DNA of 64,000 nt from Przewalskia tangutica. Its lineage: Eukaryota; Streptophyta; Magnoliopsida; Solanales; Solanaceae. The notes beneath the pieces were generated by a model, which was not told the origin of the DNA, searched no databases, and saw nothing but the letters and a program-made list of their open reading frames with translations. The stretch spans positions 64,571,593-64,635,592 of the forward strand of contig CM056738.1 of assembly GCA_029844215.1 (NCBI GenBank), given 5' to 3'. The translations under genes were made by a program, and so were the position numbers. Positions 46,141-56,266 of the stretch are shown one piece after another; the stretch's first letter is position 1; the number at the start of each line of letters is the position of its first letter.

Positions 46141-47271
46141 GAGCCCTACCACCATGTTGCCCCGGTCGGACGATCGCTCGCAAAATGACCTGCGGCCTGA
46201 GTATAGCAAGCTCGGAGTAGTACTACGACTCACGAATGGAATCTACCCCAGCGGACACACTGAGCGGACCTCGTCCGGTTAGCACCCTTGCTACCACGAA
46301 ATCCGAAGTCACGGGGCACGACACGCCCAGAATACTCTGGTTGTCTTGACAATGATGTGGGAGTGCTCTGGCTGGTGAGGTGCAAATCTAGGTATTCTTG
46401 AGGTCGTCCACCGAGAACTACCAAAGAACCGGCCGTCTTGGCGCCTTACGATCGCGATATCTGTCGACTCGTCGGTCTCTACGCTCCTCGCATCAGTGCA
46501 TGCGCTGCATACGGGTAATGTCCATGCACTGGTGAAGAGCCACACCGCATGAACTTCGGCCATATAATCATCTAGCCGGTGGCGTAGCGATGCACCATCC
46601 TCCATATTCGCTACGATGCGAGGGACATCTGAGCCAAAGAATTGAACTCGGCGTTGTACTCACTGGCGTGCGTCCTCTGCGTCTCGATAACAAAAATTTG
46701 TCGGCGTGCACTCATAAATGCTGTGGAGGCGAAGTGAGTGAGAAAAGCCTCGAGAACTCATCCCAGTAGGCGGGGGCGCGTGCTCTCCACGGGATAACTC
46801 GCGAATCAAACGATCGGCTGCGGTATCACGCGGCGATCGGCAAGAATCACGGACTCGGTCTCCGACGCCCTGATCACCCTCATAATCCTCTATAACTGAC
46901 GGATGAACTCTTGCGGATCATCCTCCGGCCTCGACCCATAAAACTCTGGCAGGCTACAACTCAGGAAATCTCGTAGCCTCAAACTATCTGCCCTCGGGTG
47001 AACCACGGGTACTACGCGGTGGGCTGAGCTTCGTATCCGGCCTATCTCAATGTCGGCCACGATCACGGCGATGGCGGAACCATCTCGCTTGTACTTAACT
47101 CCTGCCCGGTGTGGGGTGAAGGAAGTGCGTGGTCTCTCTTTGGGGCGGCGTCATGGAACTTGCCGTCTCGGGTATAGACTGCGCCTGAGCCCTCGTGACT
47201 CTCGGTGTCCTACTAGCAGCTCCCTCGGCTGCCTTGCCCTTCTGGGCCCGGGTTGCCTTACGTAGAGGCAT
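46141..47271 (-). pseudogene. gag: gag (element E)
   Basis: ATG at 47271 starts MPLRKATRAQKGKAAEGAASRTPRV, the family N-terminus; a Met two codons upstream is possible but not shared by the other copies. Decayed pieces follow in order: KMA-like near 47085, the PPEF/ DPQEFI region (46900-46960), the capsid-like core (46760-46870), LAQM/VASMED near 46600-46640, and a decayed zinc knuckle near 46180-46260. The length agrees with element C's gag, so E keeps the core. Confidence 0.78.
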
Positions 47272-47457
47272 AAGCATTCTGAGAAAGGAATACGTTAGAG
47301 GGTCGACTCATAACACGACTCACAGGCACGATCTCGGAATGAGAAGAATGAAAACCAATCCTAAATATCCTATAGCCTCACGATTATTGGCGTGGTGCAC
47401 AACACACCGATAATCAAGACTACTAGATACGGTGCGTAGACATTTTAGAGATTAAGC

Positions 47458-47469
47458 GCTGCGATACCA
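47458..47469 (-). other. Primer-binding site of element E
   Basis: Minus strand TGGTATCGCAGC, a near match to TGGTATCAGAGC, 4 bases inside the 5' LTR. Confidence 0.78.
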
Positions 47470-47473
47470 CTTT

Positions 47474-49850
47474 TGTCACGACCGTTCGGGGCGTGGTAGT
47501 GCCTTACGGGCACCTAAGTAGTCATACATCGAGTGTCAGCGGAATATAAAAACAAGACATAAACTTGTTGTAAAATGAGACACGGTTTTATGTGAGAAAA
47601 TGTCGCCTTTCGGCATATATATATAAACATGGTTTAGCGATTACATCTCATTGTACAATAGAACTACAGACCTCAGAAGATAAACAACTATGGCGGGACG
47701 GGGCCCGCCATACTGAATGTACAAAACTATATACAACAACGGGGAGATCATACCTGACGTCGAGCCTCGGAGAAGATGAAGCTCACGACACCAAAGCAAA
47801 AGATCCTAAGGATGTGGATCTAGCACTGCTTGCCCTTACTGCGGCATGAGCGGCCACGAAGGAGTCGATGCAACAGTACCAGTATGTGAAGCGTAAAGTA
47901 CTTAAATGAAATCAAAGTATTTAAAACCATTTGCAAATACAATCGGTTCAATTGCACGTAGTCTATATCACAAACAAGAACAATAATAGGTAAGCTGGAG
48001 CAGGTCTTTTCTAGCTGCGAATGATCGAAGCAAGGCCAATCGCCCATAGTATCATTATGCGTGCCTAATCACGGACTTCGCGATCGCATAGGTCACGCTG
48101 GACCGCGTGGTATTCCTCGCGTCGGGGTAGCTAACGCGGTACCCTCACGGACTCCGCTGATCCGCGTAGTCTCGATAGACCGCGTAGTCTCACGGGCGTA
48201 GGGCATCCGCGTCGGGCTAAAACACCGGAATGATCAATCACGGAACTCTCGCGACTCGCGTAGTCACATAGACCGCATAGGCCGTATAGACCGCATCAAG
48301 GTGGCAAGCCCTCGGTATAACAAGTCGAGGGGTAGGTGATATAATATGATCTGGCGACTTACCGTTTAGCAACGTAAGCCTGACAAGAATGACCCCTTTC
48401 ACCACATCACAAGACACCAACACACGTAGCATCATAATATGTCTACTTTTCAAACAATCTTACTACGCTTACAATCAATACAAGGTTTTTATAAACAAAT
48501 AAGTAATTCCTTTTATCTTTCTTAAGTTGTTATACCTAACTTCCCGTAAAGCTAGTATAACTCTTAAGCTTTTTGTTTAAAAACAAAATATTTCTCTTAC
48601 ATTAAAAATGATTCGATATTCTTTTGAAATGCTTGAAGATCCTTATTATTCGGGCTTAAGTCACAAGACATTCGTAAGTATTATTCGGGCTTAAGTCAAA
48701 AGACATTGCGTAATTATTATTCGGTTAACATCGTCGTCTACGTACTATATATATATTTAAAATATCATGCTCAAGAGTATAGGAAGAATCACATACCTTC
48801 CGTGAAATCTACCTTGAGTCGAATATGTCGCGCAGAGTATCAACTATAATAGTCGAAGACATCTATCAATGTCTAGACTACTCAGAGGTCATTCTAAGCA
48901 GAGGTTCTCTATTTTACGGAAAATCGGGCGGCACTTTACTGCCGGTAATTATACAAGTCTCTTTGTGAAAAGCGATCTATGTAAATCTGATTCAATTATT
49001 CTTACGATGTGATTCTGATTCAATTCTATTCTTTAATATCCTACATATCTTATACTCAAGTCTATACTATTCTTAAATGTAATATCTAATTACAATAGAA
49101 GGACAAGAGTATTTACCTCGATAAGCCCAAAATTATCCAAGTATAAGCGTCGATCTGAGCGAGGTTTAGCTCCTAATTTGCACGCTCCGATAGCTCTAAG
49201 AAGCCCTTAGAAGTTCTACACAACTTCTACTTAAATACTATAAGAGATTTGGGCTAGGGTATTTTGGAATAGTAACTTAAACTTGGAAGACAACTTTTCT
49301 ACCAAGGGAGGGGGGGTAGGTTTCGGCTAAGGGCTCAAGGAAAGGGGGGGAGAGCCTTGGACGAAAAGCTTATAAGAGAGGTGAGGGATTTTTTTCAAGA
49401 CTTGGAGAATTGATTTGTGGATGAAGAAAACCTTCAAGTTAGAGGGGTATTTATAGGCCAACCAATGGCCAAGATGAAGCCAAGTGCTAGGCAAATGTAA
49501 GGTGAGGATTTAGGCAAGTGTCCTTATCCATCTACTACACAAAAATATCCTACCAACTCCTTGACAAAACAAGCCATTCCAATCGTCCAAATGGATGCCT
49601 CACGTCCACCAACTAGAGGGTGACAAGTGTCGCCCTCTCGTTGGTCCAAAATGTTTCGTCTCTCGGATAAATCCGCAAAAATTATAAATGACATAGCCGG
49701 AATTTTCCCTTCTCAAGTTTGGTAAAATGTTTCGTCGCAAAACGATTCTTTTTTAGTGTTGTGCACAATATTTTCGTCCAACCTAACTTTAAGACTAAAC
49801 TTTTGTACGTACGCCCTCACGTACATACGCTGAAAATATGGGGTATAACA
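47474..49850 (-). repeat. Element E 5' LTR
   Basis: Partner of 30824-33206; about 2.38 kb. Differences are again concentrated in CAG/CTG/CCG words. The GC-rich tract is at about 48070-48310. Confidence 0.92.
49447..49456 (-). promoter_or_regulatory. TATA box of element E 5' LTR (its own promoter)
   Basis: CTATAAATAC on the minus strand, about 400 bases from the U3 end. Confidence 0.66.
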
Positions 49851-49855
49851 TTAAT
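49851..49855. repeat. Target-site duplication of element E, right copy
   Basis: TTAAT, identical to 30819-30823; element D's leader continues directly after it. Confidence 0.93.
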
Positions 49856-50039
49856 CCTCGGAAAGTGTCTACAGACCGTATCTAGTAGAGTCTTGATTAT
49901 CGGTGTGTTGTGCACCACACCAATAATCAGGAGGCTATAGGATATTTAGGATTGGTTTCCATTCTTCTCACTCTGAGATCGTGCCTTAGAGCTGTGTTAT
50001 AAGTTGGACCCCTCTAACGTATTTCTTTCCCTTACCGTT
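49856..50039 (+). other. Element D leader
   Basis: Same leader as 9866-10056, with gattatcggtgtgttgtgcaccacaccaataatc forming an inverted repeat. Ends at the gag ATG. Confidence 0.6.
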
Positions 50040-50850
50040 ATGCCTCCGTGTAAGGCAACCCGGGCCTAGAAGGGCAAGGCAGCCGAGGAAGCTGCGAGTA
50101 GAGTACAGAGGGTTACGAGGGCACAGGCCCAATCATCACCTGAGGTGGCGCTTCATTCGGGGAGTTACGTCGCCACCCAACGAGTTTAGCACGCGGCAAT
50201 TCCTCTGCGGCCATGATATATGAGCCTTCGCCCACGGCCGAACAAAGAATATGTATTACAAAGGAATGGACCTGTTACTAGCTAGGATTTTTGCAACCAG
50301 AGAATATAGAGTGCACCGATATATCACGGGTCTTGATGACTATCTAAAAGAGGGTTGTGCAAGAGTAGCTCTTCAGTCAGGCTTGAGCATGGCCTACGTA
50401 CGGGCTTATGCACAGCAGGCCGAGAAACGTAGAGATCGACAGATTAACCAAGATCAGCAGAAGAGGGCCAGAACAACAGGGTCCTTTGGTAACTTTCGAG
50501 GCGAATCGCCTCAGTAGCAGAATGAATATGCGCCTCCGCGGTGCAGTGGTCCTCGCGGGTTCAGGACGTTCGGGGTATGCCGGAGTTGGCCAGAGCTCCA
50601 GGGCTTCTGGTTCACAGCTATATGTAGGTTCTAGCCAGTCGGATTCAGTGGTTCAAAGAGGAAGGGGTGTTAGCAAGAGGAGGCCACCCCCACCTCGGTG
50701 TGGCCGTTGTGGTAAGTGTCATTGTGGAGAGTGTTGTATTTCTTCGGCAGCTTGTTTTACTTGCGACCAGCAGGGCCATTTTTGCGAGAAATTTGTCCGA
50801 CCAGAGGTGGCGCGGATATAGAGACTCAGCCTTCAGGATCAGTGGCTAGT
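50040..50850 (+). pseudogene. gag: Deleted gag (element D)
   Basis: ATG at 50040, MPPCKATRA, then a frame break. An open stretch (50251-50517) has YRVHRYITGLDDYLKEGCARV, LSMAYVRAYAQQAEKRRDRQ and TGSFGNFRGESPQ; an overlapping frame continues with SGRSGYAGVGQSSRASGSQ and ends with CGRCGKCHCGEC and CFTCDQQGHFCEKF. In the latter the last zinc ligand of CX2CX4HX4C reads Phe in this frame. The capsid-like core between the N-terminus and VHRY is missing, as in B, F and G. Confidence 0.8.
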
Positions 50851-51640
50851 TCGTCACCTTCCTTAGTTATGCGCCCAACAGGGCAGGATTGATTAGAACG
50901 GCAAAAGAGGAGTGAAGCTGTAGATACAGGTAGATCCTTAACCCTCTAGAGATTTGTACGTATGATAAGATGAGTATGCCTTAAAAGTTATGTTAATTGT
51001 GATTAGAAATCATGGTTAGTTAACCGGGTAAGATTGGGGATAAGGAAAGTGTGAGCCTTAGAGTTTTATACGTGGAGACCTTAAAGGCAAGGCCATCTCG
51101 AGTAAGAGATCTATATTTTTATGTTTGACCCTTATCGGAGTGCATAGTATAAGTGGGATATATTTGTGTAATAAGTCCCTGGGTAGTGTGAAATTAAAGA
51201 GGGTAGTTGATCTAAGAAGACCACTAGGTTTTCGTGACTTGATTGTGGGATTGTTAGGAATCGGAAGCAAGTGTTTGACGATAGTGGGCGGGTTGCGGAC
51301 CGATTGCGGGTCAACCAGCGGCTTTGTATGGTGGTGGGGTCAGTTTGGGGTGGTCGCTTTGTGTTAGGGTCACGAGGGTGTTAGGCCCAAGTTTAGTTAA
51401 CCATCGTGCAATTCGTGGATGCGTTCGACCCGATGGTCGGCCGATGAGTCGATCCTCTTGTCTTTCACCAAGATCGTTTACTCGCAGAGGGTTATGCGTG
51501 ATGTTATGTCAGAAAGGTTGTAAGGCTGCACGAGGTGCCTACTTTCACCCTATGACAGGCAGTGGAGCCCAGGTTACGACTATTTCTTTTTCTGGAAGTT
51601 TTACCAGGCTGGGTTAGGATCTCAGGTGAGTCTCGATGCT
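50851..51640 (+). other. Conserved non-coding spacer (element D)
   Basis: Occupies the place of protease-RT-RNase H. It shares ccttaaccctctagagatttgta, gagaccttaaaggcaaggcc, gtcacgagggtgttaggcccaagttt and gaccatcgtgc...gtggatgcgttcgacc blocks with A, B, C and F. A frame with QKGCKAARGAYFHP (within 51324-51617) has a partial counterpart in B (EKGCKAAGCLPSP), too weak to call a gene. Confidence 0.58.
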
Positions 51641-52260
51641 CGCGTTCGCCGGGCGGTGTTTGGATTTCAGGGGTAGCTGTGAGGATGGTTGCCTCCTGTT
51701 GAGGGAGTGTTTTAATAGCTACCATTTCAGTATTCGAATGTCGCTTTATGACGCCTTGTAGGGGCGGAAGTGTAAGTTGCCGGTCGATTAGTTCGATGTC
51801 GGCATGGTTCAGATAGTTGGTTCATACTTGTTTCGGCAGGATGGGGATAGGGTGAAGCTTATCCAGAAGAGGTTATTGGCAGCTCAGAGTCAACAGAAGT
51901 CGTGCGGATAATCTGCGACAACGCTTGAAGTTCAGGTTGACGGTGGGTCTTCTTGAAGGTACCACCCCGGAAAGGGTGTGACGAGTTTTGGAAAATAGAG
52001 GAAACTTAGCCCGAGGTACTTTGGGCCCTTTCAGATCATTTGAAGAGTAGGCCAGGTCACCTATAGATTAGCATTGTCGTCCGACTTAGGAGGCAGTACG
52101 TCCGGTCTTTCATGTTGTTATGTTCGGAAAAGTATCGGAGATCCATCCAAAGTGATCCCAGTTAATGATGACCAAGTTGGAGATAGTAACCCAGAGATTT
52201 GGAACCAAGGCGAATGTAAATGTGGTAAGTTATGAGAAAGAGTTCGAGTGTACGAAGAAT
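51641..52260 (+). pseudogene. Integrase tail remnant (element D)
   Basis: Plus-strand frames give VKLIQKRLLAAQSQQKS near 51855, FGKRKLSPRYFGPF-like wording (with a stop) near 51990-52025, LSSDLGGS near 52075, and KSIGDPSK...VNDDQVGDSNPEI near 52130-52190. This is the end of integrase after the catalytic core. Frame changes at several points. Confidence 0.75.
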
Positions 52261-52532
52261 GCGACAGTAAGGGAAGAAGCGAGCATGTGTTAAGAACATA
52301 AAAGTGATCATTTCATTTGTAAAGAAGAGGTGCGAAGGGAGTATCTTTTAGCCCTTGGGTGGGATCTTTTGTAGTGATGGAGGTGGTTCCTCGTGGACTG
52401 GGATTAAGTATTTGCGCGGGTGTTTTCTGTAGCCAGGTATGGCATGATTGTTTTCGTAAGTATAGCAGTGAAGACTATACTGACGCATGTTTGTTTTGAG
52501 AATTAGAAGGAACATTCAGGACGAATGTTTCT
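52261..52532 (+). other. Element D 3' untranslated segment
   Basis: AT-rich, no open frame. It ends with the near-palindrome aacattcaggacgaatgtt (52511-52529, one stem mismatch compared with the other elements). Confidence 0.6.
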
Positions 52533-52545
52533 AAGGAGGGGAGAA
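52533..52545 (+). other. Polypurine tract of element D
   Basis: AAGGAGGGGAGAA followed immediately by TGTTATACCCCG of the 3' LTR; the undisturbed form of the junction that C broke in A. Confidence 0.9.
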
Positions 52546-52941
52546 TGTTATACCCCGTATTTCCAGAGTATATACGTGAGGACGTACGTAGAGAAGTTTG
52601 AGCCTTAAAGATAGGCAAGGTTCGAAATTTTGTTCACAACCCCCGAAAAGAATCATTTTTCGACGAAACGTTTTACAAGACTTGCGAAGGGAAAATTACG
52701 GCTATGTCATTTCAAATTTTTGCGGATTTTTCCGAGAGATGAAACATTTTGGACCAACGGGAGAGTGACATGTGTCACCCTCATATTGGACGTTGTTGTG
52801 GGCGTCAAATGGGACGATTTGAAGTCTTGGGTTAGGTAGGATATTTGTGATAGTTGGTGTGGTAGATGGATAAGGTACACATGGGTAAATACTCACCATA
52901 CACTTGCCTACCACTTGGCTTGATCTTGGCCCTTGGTTGTC

Positions 52942-52951
52942 CTATAAATAC
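52942..52951 (+). promoter_or_regulatory. TATA box of element D 3' LTR
   Basis: CTATAAATAC, 396 bases from the LTR start, followed here by a run of C. Confidence 0.66.
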
Positions 52952-54799
52952 CCCCCCCCCCCCTTAGTTGAAGACTTCTTCATCCTAAAATAATTTCTAA
53001 GTCTTGAAAGCCATCTCCCCCTTAGTGTAGTGTTTTCGTCCAAGCCTACCCTCCCCTTTGTGAGGCCCTCGCCGAGAGCACCCTCCATGGCCGAAAGTAT
53101 CCCCCCCTTGCCTAGTTGTTCTCGTAGAATACACCCCCCCCTTGGTAGAAAAGTATTCTCCAAGTATTGTTATTATTCCAAAATACCTTGGCCCAAATAC
53201 TTTGTAGTATTCCAAGGTTACACCTATACTGAAAGCCCAGAAATACTATTATACTTCCCTTGATCCAAAACGAAACCCTAAGGAAAATCTTCATAGCCAG
53301 GTTGAAGTATTAAGAAGAAGTTGCGTAGAACTTCTAAGGGTTGTTTGAGCGGGTTAGGCGCCGAGTAGTAGGAGCTAAACGTTGCTCAGGATCGACATTA
53401 GAACTTGGATAATTTTGGGCTTATCGAGGTAAATACTCTTGTCCTTATATTGTAATTGGAAATTACATACTGTAGTAGTATAGAAATGTATATAAGATAT
53501 ATAGAAGAGAATTGAACTGTAATGGAAGGATATTCTGTAAGAGAATTGAATGAAATCACATGAAGAATATTAGAAGAAGATTAAAGCATTTACATAGAAT
53601 TTGTATTTGCGAGACTTGTGTAGATTAACGGGTAGGGAAGTGCTGCCTGAATTTCCGTAGAATAAAGAACCTACTTCTTAAAATATTCTTCAGAGTAGTC
53701 TAGACGTTGATAAACGTATATGGACATTATAGGTTGAAGTACTGCGAGTAGCGTGTTCTACTTGAAAGGTGGACAAGGCTAGCCGGGTTATAGCCATGGA
53801 GCGTTTTGCTAATAGTCGATAATCGTCGCGAGGTATGTGATTCTTCCTATCCTCTTGAGCATGATATTTTAAAAGAATATATATATAGTACGGTAGACGT
53901 ACGTGTGTTAACTGAACGTAGTTTTACGGCAATGCCTTTTGACTTAAGCCTGAATGATAAGAATCTTGAAGTATTTCAAAAGAATTAAGAAACCTTTTTG
54001 AAAGAAGAGTAATACTTGGTTTAAAAAGCTTAAGAGTTATACTAGCTTTATGGGAAGTTAGGTATAATAACTTAAGAGAGATAAAAGGAACGGTTTACTT
54101 AATTATTTATGAAAGCCTTATATTGATTTCGGAAATGAGAATAAGTATCGAACAAACCACAACAGCGCTAATAAAGGGAAATGTATTGACTAATAAAGTA
54201 TTATTAAAACCAGTAGAAACCTCCATCTGCATAGAAGCTAAGATGAGACAAAATGATATTACATTTTCTAGATCATGGCTGCTTTAATAAGATTGTTATA
54301 AACAAGAATAAACTACTCACACATAAAACATATGTTTCTCAAATGGTTTTAAAAGAGAATTATATTATTAAGTGATTAAGGCTATGAACTACGAAACCTT
54401 TCGAAAATGATAAACTTGAGCATTTGAAATTAGGCAAACTTGAACGTTTGGAAAATAATGTTGTTACTTGATTTTTAAAATATAACTGTTTTTGTTTGCT
54501 TAAAAAAAAGATAGTCACTCTATTTTTATACTACGGGTATTGTGTGACTTTTGTGAAAGAAACGGATCTTTTAAAGAGTTAATGTATAAAGTACCTTGTG
54601 TGATTAACTTGATTGTGTTGGTTTGTGATAGTCTTGTAATACTTTCTTGTTGATTTGATAAGTAAACATGTTAGGATGCTACGTGTGTTAGTAACTCGTG
54701 ATGTTGTGTAAGGGGTTATTCTTTTTGTGCTTACGTTGTTAAGCGTTAAGCCCGTTATCTTGTTATTATATCACATACCCTTGACTTGTTATACAGGGC

Positions 54800-55110
54800 T
54801 TGCCACCCTTGATGCAGTCTATATGGCCTATGCGGTCTGCGTGACTATGCGGACGGCGGTATGCTCGAGATTGATCATTCGGGTGTTTTATCCGTCACGG
54901 GGATGCCCTACGCGATGCAATGTGACTATGCGGTCTATGAGACTATGCGGTGCGAGTCCGGGAGGTGCAGGGGTTAGCTGCCCCGTCGCGAGGAATACCT
55001 CATGCGGGCCTATGTGGCCTATGCGAGCAGCGGTATGCTCGAGACTAGACGCGCACATTGATCCGAGGCGAGTGGCGGCCGATCATGTAGTGCGATGCAG
55101 AAAGACCTCG
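54800..55110 (+). repeat. GC-rich short-repeat tract in D 3' LTR
   Basis: Partner of 29800-30110. Confidence 0.75.
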
Positions 55111-55784
55111 TAATACAGTTTATGGCATTGTTGGTACTGTGGGTCTTAGTAGTCGGCTATGCCTTCGTACTTACCCCGTACGGTTCTATTATGACACAGG
55201 TGGGCGTGAGACCCATAGTTATATTTGAGTGATGACTTTGAGGGCGTGAGTCCCTGACTTGACATGGCCGCTTATTTATTGTGAATCGTAGTTTGGTTAT
55301 CATACATGTCTCCTACTTTATATAGACTACTATGATTTCATTTACGGATTTTTGATTTCACATACTTGGTACTGTTATCGACCTCCTTCGGGGCTGCGTT
55401 CATCGCCGCAGTACACCGCCGTCGATCCTCGCTCTTAGGATCACGATCAGGCGTTTGGGAAGCTCCGTTTCTCGAGGCTTATCAGTAGTACGATCCACTC
55501 GTTGTAGGTATTTACATTCAGGGGTATGGCGGGGCCCTGTCCCGCCATTGTTGTTATCATTCTTAGAGGTATGTAGTACTGTTGTGGGCAGAGTTGTAAA
55601 AAGGGATGTAACTGTTCTAGTTGTTATTTATATATATGCCGAAAGGCATGTTTTCTCATATGAACTGTTTCATATTTCATACTATGTCATGTATTGTTTT
55701 ATATTCCGCTGATTACTCTGATGTTGTATCACTAGGGTGCCCGGGGTAAGGCACCAGTCACGGGCCCGGGTTCGGGTCGTGACA

Positions 55785-56061
55785 ACCGTGGTCCTGCTGG
55801 CTGGCACCGCAGTGCCGGAATCTTCCACTTTCGGTTTTGCGATTTTTCGTCATTTTCTCGTCCGGACTTCGTCTGATTTCTCCTATACTTCCCGGGACTT
55901 CTTAGGCTTCATTCCTTGGCCCTTTTAGTGAGCAATTCCATCTAAATCAAGTTCATTTCATCGTCTTTTTGCCATTTCTTCATTTATGACCGATGTGACT
56001 CAAGAGAAAGAAAAACGACCATAATACTATACTAAACACAACGAAATGATTAAAATACTAA
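55785..56061. other. Unassigned sequence after element D
   Basis: Not LTR-like. It starts accgtggtcctgctggctgg and becomes AT-rich. No gene seen. Because D's 5' end is truncated, D's duplication cannot be tested here. Confidence 0.4.
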
Positions 56062-56266
56062 CTAAAAATTACTCAAGAAGTGTATATAAAATACACCTAA
56101 CAATTCCCTCTTACGATTCTCCAGATTTTGTGCATAAACCTGAATGTGAGTGATATCCATATCCAGATTCAGGAAAGTCGTAGTACACTCATTGACCAAG
56201 TGCGACCCCAAACCAGTAACAAAATTATGTACCCAATCACTCATTTCAGTTATAATCGTAGGAGCA
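56062..56266 (-). pseudogene. gag: gag fragment of a different gypsy element
   Basis: The minus-strand frame reads MSDWVHNFVTGLGSHLVNECTT, LDMDITHIQVYAQNLENRKRE, the conserved region of chromovirus gag after the capsid-like core. It is clearly different from the gag of A-G (LNLDMDITHIQVYAQ here against LSMAYVRAYAQQ there). It is cut on the right by element G at 56267; the rest may lie beyond the window after G. Confidence 0.78.

Larger units (their letters stand above)
30824..49850 (-). mobile_element. Element E: autonomous-type Ty3/gypsy retrotransposon (gag-pol), split by element F
   Basis: LTRs 30824-33206 and 47474-49850 (about 2.38 kb, the shortest here). The interior, about 4.9 kb without F, is read on the minus strand from 47473 to 33207: gag, protease, RT, RNase H, integrase and a chromodomain-like tail, the Ty3/gypsy order. 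About 9.65 kb without F. All domains are recognisable, but frames are broken many times. It is bounded by perfect TTAAT duplications inside element D. It is the only element in the window able to represent the source of RT and integrase. Confidence 0.94.
27772..55784 (+). mobile_element. Element D: non-autonomous LTR retrotransposon split by nested elements E and F
   Basis: 5' LTR 27772-30800 (first 225 or so bases missing), primer-binding site 30805-30816, interior resuming at 49851 after insertion E, 3' LTR 52546-55784. Without E it is about 9.0 kb. The interior has deleted gag, spacer, integrase tail and polypurine tract, like B and F. The halves are joined across E by the TTAAT duplication. 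Confidence 0.92.
52546..55784 (+). repeat. Element D 3' LTR
   Basis: TGTTATACCCCG to GGGTCGTGACA, 3.24 kb, complete. U5 hairpin stems at 55757-55762 and 55778-55783. It shows the 225 bases that the 5' LTR has lost. Confidence 0.94.

Noticed and set aside
51324..51617. Possible small gene in the spacer (QKGCKAARG frame)
   Set aside because: Only a short partial counterpart in B; not open in A, C or F as read. Left as a property of the spacer.
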